A DNA stretch of 64,000 nucleotides from Desulfotomaculum sp. (lineage in GTDB: Bacteria > Bacillota > Desulfotomaculia > Desulfotomaculales > Nap2-2B): contig DMZI01000068.1 in the NCBI GenBank assembly GCA_003485325.1, forward strand, positions 44,244-108,243. The letters are read 5' to 3'. The position numbers were made by a program, and so were the translations under genes. This document shows positions 52,202 through 60,731 of this stretch, in pieces (position 1 is the first letter of the stretch; every line of letters starts with the position of its first letter). A model generated the notes under the pieces. That model did not search any database and was not told the origin of the DNA. It saw only the letters and a program-made list of their open reading frames with translations.

Positions 52202-54484
52202 TTAATTATTTTCCACGGAACTTATTAAATCTTCAATGTCGAGAATCATACTGATATCACCGTCGCTTAAAATTGCGCAGCCCGAGATTCCTTTCGCATG
52301 CCCAAGGTAGGCCGGTAGTCCCTTAATGACAATTTGCTGCTGACCGATTAATTCATCTACAAATAGGCAGCATTTATTTTCTTCATTGGCTACAATCACT
52401 AATATCCCGTCAGAAAGTTCCTGGCGCAAAGGTTCTATATTATATAGTTCGTGCAGACGAAGGACAGGCAGAAGTTCTCCGCGAACACTTACAATTTCCA
52501 ATTTATCAGGTGTATATGTAATCTGATCTGCCCTGGTCTGAAATGATTCTTTTATAGAAACAATTGGGATTATATAACGGGTTTGCCCGACTTTTACGAC
52601 CATTCCCTCAATTATGGCAAGGGTGAGCGGGATACGGATAATAAACATGGCGCCTTTTCCTGGCTTGCTTCGGATATCCACCCGTCCTCGCAGCTTTTCG
52701 ATATTTTTCTTGACCACGTCCATGCCTACTCCACGCCCTGAGATATCAGAAACTTGTTCGGCAGTTGAAAAACCCGGTTCAAAAATAAGTTTCCAAATTT
52801 CTTCATCTTTTAAATCATTGTCACCGTCATAGATTAACCCGCGTTCAACCCCCTTTTGCAATATTCTTTCCCTGTTCAATCCCTTGCCGTCATCTTCTAC
52901 GATGATCCAAACTTCACCTAACGAGTGCTTTGCTTCAATTGTCAACCGACCGGTTTCCGGTTTTCCAACGGCCCTTCTTTCTTGAGGGTTTTCTATTCCA
53001 TGATCCACGGCATTACGAATCAGATGTACCAGTGGATCAGAAATATGTTCTATTATTGTTTTGTCCACTTCTGTTTCCTCGCCGATTATTTCCAGGTTGA
53101 CCTTTTTGTTTTCCTTATTGGCGAGGTCACGAACCAAACGTACCATTTTACGGAATGTTCCTCCCAGGGGAATCATTCTCATGGACATGGATACTTCTTG
53201 AATTTCCCTGGTTATTTTATCTAACTGGGTTACCGTTTTTTCAAACCTGTCTATTTGAAGGCCTCTCAAAGTTTGGTTGTTAACAACCATTGCCTCGGCG
53301 ATAACAAGTTCTCCAACCAGATCCAGGAGTGTATCCAGTTTTTCAACATCAACTCTGATTGCCTGCTGTTGCCCGTGCTGAGGCTGTTTTTCAGGCGCAG
53401 CGTTCTCTTTTTTGTCTTCGATTGCCAACGTCTTTTTTACGGTTTCAGGTTGTGTTTGAGCTTGAGGGCTTTTTTCTTTCTTGTTTTCCGTATCTTCCTC
53501 CGTTATTTCCACCGGCTGAAAAGATGCTGTTTCAACTGATTTTTCGGCAGGAGGAACAATAAGTTTTTCAAGGTGTTTGACCAGTTCATCTATGCCTGGT
53601 ATTTCAGGATCTTTACCATCGTTGATTAAAGCCATTGCGTTACGCAGAGCGTCAACAGCGATTAGCAGGAAAGAAGTAGTTACGGAGTTGCAGGATTGTT
53701 TCCCTTCTCTAATTTCTCCAAGGACATTTTCAACGTGGGAACTTACTTTTTCAAGCTGCTCAAATCCGAGAAAACCAGAGTTCCCTTTAAAACTGTGTAT
53801 GAAACGGAAGCAATTATTTGCCAGTTCAAGATCGTCAGGCAGTCCTTCCAATTGAAGCAGAACGTTTTCCGCTTCGTCTAAAAGTTCATTTGCCTCTTCT
53901 ATGAAACGTTCTGTAATCTCATTACTGTCAAGGATATCTTCGGAGTTATTTTCGGCAGGAATCTCATTGGGTTCGTTTAAGGGTTGGTTCACCAGTTCTT
54001 TTGCTTCAGTGGCAGGTAAGACGTTGTTTTCTTTTCTTTCAGAATCAACATGATTCCGGCAGGATAAAGAGTTAATTGTCTTTGTTAGTTCATTACCTAT
54101 TTTTTTAGCGCTGTCTTCGAAGCCCGTATCGTTTTGCCGTTCATCCAGTACATCCAGAATATTTCTAATCAGGTCAACGGTGCAAATAAGAAGATCAACA
54201 TGTCCGGGTTCAATAGCGACCTTCCCTTGACGCAAAATATCCAACAGCGTTTCTGCTTCATGTGTTACTCTGATTACATTATGAAGTTCCAGGAATGAAG
54301 CCGAGCCTTTAATGGAGTGAAATAAACGAAAAACGGTATTAAGGGCTTCCTGATCAATTTTCCCTGAATTAAGGGCGCTTTTTTCCATAATAATGATTTG
54401 TGGTTCCGCATCATCAAGAAGCTCGCGGCTATCGGCTATAAAAAACCTTAGCAGTTCCATTTTCTCAGCTAACAAATCGTTCAC
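52202..54484 (-). CDS. cheA: chemotaxis histidine kinase CheA with two HPt domains
   Basis: 760 residues. Two phosphotransfer domains are present: His56 (LFHSIKGSASFLE) and His230 (FIHSFKGNSGFLG). Then a Pro/Glu-rich linker, the dimerisation helices (VDVEKLDTLLDLVGELVIAEAM), the kinase domain (LIRNAVDHGIE, DDGKGLNRERI, GRGVGMDVVKKNI) and a CheW-like C-terminal domain. No receiver domain and no separate CheY-binding P2 are obvious. GTG start after AAAGGATAA. First gene of the chemotaxis set; cheY is not in the window. Confidence 0.94.
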   Translation of the reverse strand: MNDLLAEKMELLRFFIADSRELLDDAEPQIIIMEKSALNSGKIDQEALNTVFRLFHSIKGSASFLELHNVIRVTHEAETLLDILRQGKVAIEPGHVDLLICTVDLIRNILDVLDERQNDTGFEDSAKKIGNELTKTINSLSCRNHVDSERKENNVLPATEAKELVNQPLNEPNEIPAENNSEDILDSNEITERFIEEANELLDEAENVLLQLEGLPDDLELANNCFRFIHSFKGNSGFLGFEQLEKVSSHVENVLGEIREGKQSCNSVTTSFLLIAVDALRNAMALINDGKDPEIPGIDELVKHLEKLIVPPAEKSVETASFQPVEITEEDTENKKEKSPQAQTQPETVKKTLAIEDKKENAAPEKQPQHGQQQAIRVDVEKLDTLLDLVGELVIAEAMVVNNQTLRGLQIDRFEKTVTQLDKITREIQEVSMSMRMIPLGGTFRKMVRLVRDLANKENKKVNLEIIGEETEVDKTIIEHISDPLVHLIRNAVDHGIENPQERRAVGKPETGRLTIEAKHSLGEVWIIVEDDGKGLNRERILQKGVERGLIYDGDNDLKDEEIWKLIFEPGFSTAEQVSDISGRGVGMDVVKKNIEKLRGRVDIRSKPGKGAMFIIRIPLTLAIIEGMVVKVGQTRYIIPIVSIKESFQTRADQITYTPDKLEIVSVRGELLPVLRLHELYNIEPLRQELSDGILVIVANEENKCCLFVDELIGQQQIVIKGLPAYLGHAKGISGCAILSDGDISMILDIEDLISSVENN

Positions 54485-54581
54485 GGCTTATCCTTTTCAC
54501 CCCCCGGGTTTCCTTTAATATTTATTTAATACATAACAGACGCCAAAAAGAAAAAAAGAGATAAATATTTCATCTCATATA

Positions 54582-54589
54582 TAATCGGC
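54582..54589 (-). promoter_or_regulatory. candidate sigma-28 -10 element for cheA
   Basis: On the minus strand this reads GCCGATTA, close to the sigma-D/FliA -10 (GCCGATAA), about 100 nt before cheA. The expected TAAA is not at the right distance upstream, so only half the promoter is supported. The rest of 54485-54774 is AT-rich with nothing else I can name. Confidence 0.35.
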
Positions 54590-54774
54590 ACGTTTTAGTT
54601 TTCTAAACAGTTAAAAAGCAAGTATAGTCAATAAATTTTCGCCTGTTCTTTAATATTTGAAAGATGCGTAAATAGATTTCTTAAATTTGGGAGACTGTTG
54701 GAATGCATAAAGGATTGCATGCAGCAGGGAAGAACACTGATTGCAACAAACAGTGATTACACCTTTAAATAGGC

Positions 54775-54780
54775 TATAAT
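54775..54780 (+). promoter_or_regulatory. -10 box upstream of the ATT-start small gene
   Basis: Perfect TATAAT, 48 nt before the proposed ATT start at 54828. The -35 region is not recognisable. Confidence 0.35.
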
Positions 54781-54827
54781 ATTTTTAATACCCGGGCGGC
54801 TTTACTTGAGGTGAGGAGGTTTTACTC

Positions 54828-55013
54828 ATTAAGGAAATACGTGTACGTTATGTAAATCGCAATCACCAGCACCGTTTATACGGTGAGTGTGGTATAGTAA
54901 TTGTTCGCTCTAAAGGACCCGGGCCGCGAAATATATTGGTCCGCTTTGACTCAGGTGAATTGGTAGTTGCGCCATGGGGAAACTGGCGCAAAGCAGAAGA
55001 CAGACGGAAATAA
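54828..55013 (+). CDS. small basic protein, apparent ATT start codon
   Basis: A 61-codon frame reads IKEIRVRYVNRNHQHRLYGE, then CGIVIVRSKGPGPRNILVRF, then DSGELVVAPWGNWRKAEDRR and a final Lys. No ATG, GTG or TTG occurs between the upstream in-frame stop and the conserved-looking start. GGAGG (54815-54819) lies exactly 8 nt before ATT at 54828. The sequence has strong coding character (beta-rich, basic, Gly/Pro turns). An internal TTG at 54936 would remove over half. I do not recognise a function; the fold might be an SH3-like barrel (inference). It is divergent from cheA, with repeats behind it. Confidence 0.6.
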   Translation: MKEIRVRYVNRNHQHRLYGECGIVIVRSKGPGPRNILVRFDSGELVVAPWGNWRKAEDRRK

Positions 55014-55065
55014 CAAAAAAAGCTGATAGCAGTTTCTACTTTGAAAATAAGCTTTTCATGATTTG

Positions 55066-55456
55066 TGGCGCCGCTGGCGGCATGGGGAACTATCCTGAAA
55101 ATAAGTATCCGATAGGCACGGCAATATCAACGCTCACTCCGGTGCTTAAGCACCGACAGCAGCACGGCTTGCTTCGGACCGGACTAGCGGTGCTGCAAAG
55201 GCGGCATGGCAAATTTTAAAAATATAGCTTCCATTATACTTCTGATCTCATTTAGCCTCTTCAAGAAACTACCAGTGTGCCGCTGGTTTCGCACCGCTGT
55301 CCGGTTACCCTCGCTTCGCCGGCTGCTGTTACCGGCGCTTCGCAAGTCGTTCGCTGTTGACAACACCGTGCCCTTTGGACGGTTTTACTGAATGCTTAAT
55401 TTTTCATCACCTGATGGCGCTGCATTGGCGGCATGGGTGTCTATCCTGAAAATTAA
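55066..55456 (-). repeat. intergenic repeat, copy B
   Basis: Inverted full-length counterpart of 21332-21712. Block 1 (55113-55208) contains the perfect 16-bp palindrome CGGTGCTTAAGCACCG (55140-55155) and CTAGCGGTGCTGCAAAGGCG. About 70 nt of unshared sequence follows, then block 2 (55278-55405: CGCTGTCCGGTTACCCTCGC, CTTCGCAAGTCGTTCGCT, CCGTGCCCTTTGGACGG). Short edge modules at 55066-55106 and 55415-55457 repeat each other directly. It has no convincing coding frame. Confidence 0.85.
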
Positions 55457-55710
55457 TTTGTATTAGGGAGGTCAACTGCTAAGCGTGCTCATGTTCGCCT
55501 CTTATACTTGAACGAACTCGTTCACCCTCGGGCTTAAGTCAAAACTCGGCGCTAATGCGCCTCAAACAATTCCTTCGCTTATCCTCGGGCTCACTTGTTC
55601 TTTGAATGAAGGCTCAAAATCGCGCTTAAGGCATTGCCCTCCCTTTATTGATGAATTTTCATCCTCCTGCTGGCGCCGCTTTAGCAGCATGGATGTTCAA
55701 CCCGGATAAT
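55457..55710 (-). repeat. intergenic repeat, copy C, joined to copy B
   Basis: Continues straight from copy B. Bases 55523-55666 are the inverted counterpart of 4129-4267. The right edge (55671-55710) is a third direct copy of the edge module (TGGCGCCGCT...GCAGCATGGATG). Together with copy B it forms a composite of about 650 nt that fills the gap between the small gene and 55826. The rest of the gap to 55825 is plain AT-rich sequence. Confidence 0.8.
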
Positions 55711-55825
55711 AATACCGACCTTAAAATTATTAGACATGTTTATCATGATCTATGCACTTTTTTACTCCGTATTTCTTGAATAAAACTGGATAAGCTAGAA
55801 AAATCAATAGTTAGGGGGTAAATAG

Positions 55826-56050
55826 ATGCTTTTTATCAAGCCGGAGCAAATATCTCAAATGGGTGTTTTTGATAAGTATGTGAAGAAACCAATACCGATT
55901 TTAGCCAAACAAATGGATAATTCATTTTCCGTGGATACACTGGAAGGCAAGATGGAAGGGAAACCGGGAGACTATCTGATTATTGGGATAAAGGGAGAAC
56001 TTTACCCCTGCGACAGGGATATTTTTGAAAAAACATATTCGAAATTATAA
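55826..56050 (+). CDS. small phage-type hypothetical protein
   Basis: 74 residues. The C-terminal half (GKPGDYLIIGIKGELYPCDR, then DIFEKTY) matches a short domain common in phage and prophage proteins of unknown function. The N-terminal half (FIKPEQISQMGVFDKYVKKP) is not recognised. TAGGGGG precedes the ATG with good spacing. No other phage gene is nearby, so it may be a stray cargo gene. Confidence 0.65.
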   Translation: MLFIKPEQISQMGVFDKYVKKPIPILAKQMDNSFSVDTLEGKMEGKPGDYLIIGIKGELYPCDRDIFEKTYSKL

Positions 56051-56180
56051 ATGCACGGATGGCCCCATTGAGCTGCGTCTGGTAAAGAAGGGTACTTGTG
56101 AGGGGCTAAAGAAGATTCTTCTGGAAAATGGTGTCAGCCCCAGTAAAATTAAAGTACCCCTTTTTAGTTCAAAACAATGA
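56025..56180 (+). pseudogene. short open frame overlapping the phage-type gene, possibly a remnant
   Basis: From a TTG at 56025, 51 codons run out of frame with the preceding gene (CTDGPIELRLVKKGTCEGLK, KILLENGVSPSKIKVP) to a TGA at 56178. The text looks protein-like, but the ribosome binding site is poor and I recognise no family. It may be the tail of a lost gene. Confidence 0.22.
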
Positions 56181-56287
56181 TTTGCTGGACTTCCTAAAGG
56201 ATAGAGTTGTTTAAGGATTTCTCCGGTAAAATCAAACCTCACTTTTAAGTTACAAAAGATTTCTATGCCGGTGTTCCAAGAAAGAAT

Positions 56288-58414
56288 TTAAACGTCTAAA
56301 TCGATCTCTTTAATAACTTTTAAGTTTTCCAGAGAGCTTGCTTTAAGCATGTGTTCTGAAACAGTGTAGAGGACGTCATTAATATAAAGCGACCTTTTTA
56401 TGCCGTTTTCGTAGTAAGGATATTGTTCTTCGACTGCTTTTTCTTCCGAATGGTTTACTCTGCCTTTTAAGCTTATTCCGTTTTTTAAGCTTATTCCGAA
56501 TACGTAAGCTCCCTGCCAGGCGCCGCCGAGATTATTTTCCCAAAAACCGTTTTTTGTCTGTACCCTTTCTTGATAATATGAAACGGGCAGGAATAAAAGG
56601 TTTTTTGAACGGCTGAACAGGAAAGCGTGATGATCTCTTAGCGCCAGGGAGTCCGAACCCTCTTGATCAACGATATACTTAGATATTTCTTTTGGATTTG
56701 CCGGGTCGCTTACATCAAACAACCCTATTTTTAAGTATGGTCCTCCTGTCCGGGGAAGAACAGGCATAGTTCTGATTTGTTCTCCTAAAGGTTCATCTAT
56801 GGGAATGGGTTGCGGCATAGACGATTCTTTGCCTATTCCAATAAGATGGTTTTCGTCAAGAGGGTGAAGATAATCCGAATAACCCGGAATCTTTAGCTCT
56901 CCAAGGAGTTTGGGATTGTATGGGTCTTTTAAATCAACCGTAAATAACGGGTCTATTTGCCGGTAGGTAACAAGGTATGCTTTAGTCCCAATATATCTGA
57001 CTGAATAAATATTTTCCGAAGGGGCAAGTCCTTCCAGCCTGCCTGCAATCTTCATTCCCTGGTCAAGAATATATATGTTGTTGGAGGTTGATAAAGGTTC
57101 ACCGAAGACAAATCTTTGAGAGGTCGTTGCTATCCTGAAGAATCCCTTGTATTCATCCATGGAGAATTGGTTTAACACGTAACCCGGAATTTCACCCTGG
57201 GAATTGTAAGTTATTCTGCCGTCTTTGATAAAAAACCTGCGGATTACAGTTTTTCTGTTTTCCCGGTTTATATTGTTATTCAGCTCTTCAAATAGACTAT
57301 TCATCTTTTGTTCAAGGGCAGTTACCTGTTCATCGCTAAAATTGCTCAAGTTTTCGTTAATAATATTTTCAAGACCGCCTATTTTTTTAGCTGGGCTTAA
57401 AGTTGAAAGTCCGTCAAATTGTCTGGCGACATTGTAGGGAAGAGCTTCTTCAAGGCCGTTGATTATTTTTTGGACATAATTTTGCAGGTCAGGAATTTTA
57501 GGGCTTAATAGATAGATATTTTCCTGTGAGGAATAAATATCTTGGGAGGCGCCGGATAAAAATGTTTCACTTGCTGCAGCTTCATTGTCATTAAGAATAT
57601 TAAATGACATTATCAAGGTGTACTGATCATAGTAATCAGGGTAATCAAAATAATGTACGTCATTCGCGTTGATTGTATCATTTTCCCCGTTCAGGCTGAT
57701 TTCAGGCAACCTGATCTGTTCCTTGCCGGTACCCGGCTCATATTCGATTGCCGGCGTGTTGGCGATTGTATAGACATAATCCCCAATCATTCTTGAATTA
57801 AGGTAGTTTCCTTTGAAAGCTATCTCCCTTTTTAAAATAGGTTTTTCGTGATCAGAAATATCGAAAACTTCGATCATTACACCTGATTGGGACTGCCGGT
57901 TTCCAAGAATTACAGCCAGCTTGTTTTTGTTTAAATATATTTCATTTGGAATCGCCTCAGCGGCAAAGCTTATTTTAGAAACAACCTTTGCTTTCTCAGC
58001 GGGGTATGCATAGATAATGCTTATTCCCCGGCTGTTTGCAACATAAAGATATTTGCCGTCACCGTCACACTGTACCAAATCACCTTCTTCAACCCCATCG
58101 ACCTGATTATTGGTTGTTGAAAATTCTGGGGAAGCTGAATCTCCGGCTGATTCTTCCGATATTTGCAGGCTGGGCATGGAAATGTTTTCTTTCCTTGATC
58201 CGGTTAATATAGGAGAACCATAGGAGAACATGCTGAATTTCCGCATAAATTCCCTGTTACTGAGCAGGAAGTCTTTTAATTCGGAATAGGAATTAAATGT
58301 TTTCAGATCGCTCTTTCTCATCTCTTTTGAATATATGGCCGGGTTGAACAGGAAGAAGAATAACAACAAAGCTGCAGCCAAGATAAAAGATCCTTTCAGA
58401 TGAAAAATTTTCAT
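56288..58414 (-). CDS. secreted beta-propeller domain protein
   Basis: 708 residues. N-terminal signal or anchor (GSFILAAALLLFFFLFNPAIY), then the family start motif TTNNQVDGVEEGDLVQCDGD with GKYLYVANSRGISIIYAY, typical of the secreted C-terminal beta-propeller family. Repeated blade-like text follows (KAYLVTYRQIDPLFTVDLKD, PYNPKLLGELKIPGYSDYLH). A helical insert of about 100 residues (320-420) interrupts the propeller. Function of the family is unknown; probably an extracellular binding protein. ATG at 58414 follows AAGGGGTG; an upstream start at 58426 is less likely. Confidence 0.85.
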   Translation of the reverse strand: MKIFHLKGSFILAAALLLFFFLFNPAIYSKEMRKSDLKTFNSYSELKDFLLSNREFMRKFSMFSYGSPILTGSRKENISMPSLQISEESAGDSASPEFSTTNNQVDGVEEGDLVQCDGDGKYLYVANSRGISIIYAYPAEKAKVVSKISFAAEAIPNEIYLNKNKLAVILGNRQSQSGVMIEVFDISDHEKPILKREIAFKGNYLNSRMIGDYVYTIANTPAIEYEPGTGKEQIRLPEISLNGENDTINANDVHYFDYPDYYDQYTLIMSFNILNDNEAAASETFLSGASQDIYSSQENIYLLSPKIPDLQNYVQKIINGLEEALPYNVARQFDGLSTLSPAKKIGGLENIINENLSNFSDEQVTALEQKMNSLFEELNNNINRENRKTVIRRFFIKDGRITYNSQGEIPGYVLNQFSMDEYKGFFRIATTSQRFVFGEPLSTSNNIYILDQGMKIAGRLEGLAPSENIYSVRYIGTKAYLVTYRQIDPLFTVDLKDPYNPKLLGELKIPGYSDYLHPLDENHLIGIGKESSMPQPIPIDEPLGEQIRTMPVLPRTGGPYLKIGLFDVSDPANPKEISKYIVDQEGSDSLALRDHHAFLFSRSKNLLFLPVSYYQERVQTKNGFWENNLGGAWQGAYVFGISLKNGISLKGRVNHSEEKAVEEQYPYYENGIKRSLYINDVLYTVSEHMLKASSLENLKVIKEIDLDV

Positions 58415-58554
58415 CGAAACAAACACCCCTTTACAATTGGTATATAAAATAGACGAATGGAATACCCAATATGTTCCTGAAAATTGACCGTGCAGGAAAA
58501 AATATAGAATTTAAAGAATTATAAAGTGTGGCGCAAAACAACGGAGGTGTACTG

Positions 58555-59262
58555 ATGAATTTTAGTAATAGAGTGCTTTTCAACGAATTAAAGCAAATTG
58601 GCACTAATTACGCTGATAAAAGAGAGGTCCAGGAATATGATTCGCGTATGCAGGGATTGAGGAATATCAAAAAGGAAAACAAAGAAATAATTGAAGCCCT
58701 TAATATATCTAGGGACAGCGTGATTTTGGAAATAGGATCAGGAACGGGGGAGCTTGCAATTGAGGCAGCCAAATATTGCAAGAGGGTATACGCTGTTGAC
58801 ATATCTCCTGTAATGCTTAGTTCCGCGCATGTCAAAGCAAAAATAAAAGGCATAAGCAATATTGAGTTTTATCATGCGGGTTTTTTAACGTACCATCATA
58901 AAAGTGAAATGGTTGATGCAGTAGTTTCACAACTTGCCCTGCATCACCTTCCTGATTTTTGGAAGTTGATTGCTTTAAAACGGATTTGCAGCCTGTTAAA
59001 AGATGGAGGGCGTCTGTTTCTAAGAGATATAGTTTATTCTTCTGATGTTGAAGATTACAGCCTTTATTTTGGAACTTTAATAGACAATATGAAGCAATAC
59101 GCCGGTGACAGGCTGGCCAGGGATTTGGAAGTTCATATAAAAGATGAATATTCGACCCTTGATTGGATTATGGAAGGGCTTCTTGAAAGGGCCGGATTTA
59201 ACATTGAAAAAATACAATACCGGGAAAAATATATAGCAGCTTATCTGTGCAATAAGATTTGA
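58555..59262 (+). CDS. class I SAM-dependent methyltransferase
   Basis: 235 residues with motif I ILEIGSGTGELAIEAAKYC, motif II VYAVDISPVML and VVSQLALHHLPDFWK, then LLKDGGRLFLRDIVYSS. The substrate cannot be told; the layout is like small-molecule methyltransferases of the methyltransf_25 type. ATG at 58555 follows GGAGGTG; the frame extends upstream to 58528 without a ribosome binding site. It is divergent from the beta-propeller gene. Confidence 0.85.
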   Translation: MNFSNRVLFNELKQIGTNYADKREVQEYDSRMQGLRNIKKENKEIIEALNISRDSVILEIGSGTGELAIEAAKYCKRVYAVDISPVMLSSAHVKAKIKGISNIEFYHAGFLTYHHKSEMVDAVVSQLALHHLPDFWKLIALKRICSLLKDGGRLFLRDIVYSSDVEDYSLYFGTLIDNMKQYAGDRLARDLEVHIKDEYSTLDWIMEGLLERAGFNIEKIQYREKYIAAYLCNKI

Positions 59263-59434
59263 GGCGAAAACCCCCTATCAAACACTATTACCAGGGGCAG
59301 CCGGCCGTTAAAGATTTAATAGAATTGCTAAGGAGTTCCCCATGCTTACGGACGCATCTGCTGAAAGAGAACGCATTATGAAAATATGTCTGGGTTTATA
59401 GGAGAAATATTAAAAGGCAAAAAACCAGGCAATG

Positions 59435-60718
59435 CTAGGCTAGATACTCCCTGGCCAGGGCAATGAGAAAATCAGTTCTTAGTTTAAGGCTTGGTATATC
59501 AATCCTCTCATTTTTACCATGAACAGTTTCTTTAACGCTCTGGTCGTATCCGCTTGCCATATGCCCAATCCCGTATGCAGATATTCCGGCCAGACGGAGA
59601 TATCTGGAATCTGTTGCTCCTGGTGAGATATAGGGAAGGCAGATTACTCCTGACCCGGCGACTTCTCCGGTTGCCTTTTCGATAAGACGGTAATAATCAG
59701 TATCGGATGTTGAAAAAGTTGGTTCGTGATAGTTAAATACTTCAATTTCAATTTCTCTGCTCACAAATTTGCGCAGTTCGTCCAGTACATATTCCAGGTC
59801 CTGGCCGGGCAAAACCCTTATATCCACTTCCGCCTGGCATAGATCAGGAACAATGTTGATCTTTTCACCGCCTGAGATTACATTTGGAGAAACGGTCATT
59901 CTGGTCATTGACCTTAACGTTTCCGACAGGCTTTTGTCTCCGAGAGAGTTGATCAGTTCATCCGCATTTTCTGGGCTAACTGTTGCTCCAAAGCCTTTTA
60001 TCTTTGATAATTCGGTTAGCAAGTGCTTAACTTCAGGGATGAGTATTATCTCAGGCTTATAACCGGAAAGGTCTTTTATTGAGCAAACCATTTTTACCAG
60101 CGCGTTCTCACCTATAGTTGGGATGGAACCGTGACATGCTTTTCCTCTTGTAACTAATCTGCTCCAGGCAGTGCCCTTTTCACCAACCTGAATAAAAAAA
60201 ATAGTTTTCGAGCCTAACTGCACAGGTTCCTCTGCGCCTTCATTAATGGCAAAATCGCAGCGAAGTTTATCAGGATGCTGGTCAAGAAGCATTTTTACAC
60301 CGAAGTCGCCACCTTTTTCCTCGTCTGCAGTGGCCGCAAAAATCAGCGTTCCATTAAGAGGTGTTTTATTCCGCGCCAGATTAAGCATTGCGCTTGCCTG
60401 GGCAGCGGCGAGGCCTTTGCAGTCCATAGCGCCGCGTCCGTGGACTGTGTTATCGTAAATACTGCCTGAGAAAGGGTTGTCGTTCCAGTCGGCGCCGGCC
60501 GGGACCACATCCGTATGGGATAAAAAAAGGAGTCTTTTGCTGCCTTCACCAAGATGGGCGATAAAATTACCTCGTCCTTTTTCAGATTCGATTATTTCAT
60601 TTGAAATACCGGCGTCATCAAATATTTGTTTGAGGTAAACGGCTGCGGATGTCTCATTTCCCGGCGGGTTAACTGTATTTATTTTGATTAGATCGGAAAG
60701 AATTTGTTCTGGTGTCAA
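59435..60718 (-). CDS. M20 family peptidase/deacylase
   Basis: About 427 residues of the ArgE/DapE/carboxypeptidase group with a two-metal site: LLFLSHTDVVPA, HGRGAMDCKGLAAAQ, FAATADEEKGG (catalytic Glu) and NEGAEEPVQLG. The inserted dimerisation domain lies at about 195-310. The substrate (N-acyl amino acid or peptide) is not determined. I chose the TTG at 60718 because AAGGAGG lies 8 nt upstream; the longer frame would overlap the exporter gene. It lies 13 nt after the MFS gene. Confidence 0.88.
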   Translation of the reverse strand: MTPEQILSDLIKINTVNPPGNETSAAVYLKQIFDDAGISNEIIESEKGRGNFIAHLGEGSKRLLFLSHTDVVPAGADWNDNPFSGSIYDNTVHGRGAMDCKGLAAAQASAMLNLARNKTPLNGTLIFAATADEEKGGDFGVKMLLDQHPDKLRCDFAINEGAEEPVQLGSKTIFFIQVGEKGTAWSRLVTRGKACHGSIPTIGENALVKMVCSIKDLSGYKPEIILIPEVKHLLTELSKIKGFGATVSPENADELINSLGDKSLSETLRSMTRMTVSPNVISGGEKINIVPDLCQAEVDIRVLPGQDLEYVLDELRKFVSREIEIEVFNYHEPTFSTSDTDYYRLIEKATGEVAGSGVICLPYISPGATDSRYLRLAGISAYGIGHMASGYDQSVKETVHGKNERIDIPSLKLRTDFLIALAREYLA

Positions 60719-60731
60719 TTTGGTAACCTCC

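Noticed and set aside
54974..55219. 81-codon open frame running from the small ATT-start gene into the repeats
   Set aside because: It overlaps the end of the better supported small gene and reads through repeat block 1; no ribosome binding site.
59263..59434. Short protein-like frame after the methyltransferase (QGQPAVKDLIELLRSS)
   Set aside because: About 35 codons with no start or ribosome binding site; too short to support even as a remnant.
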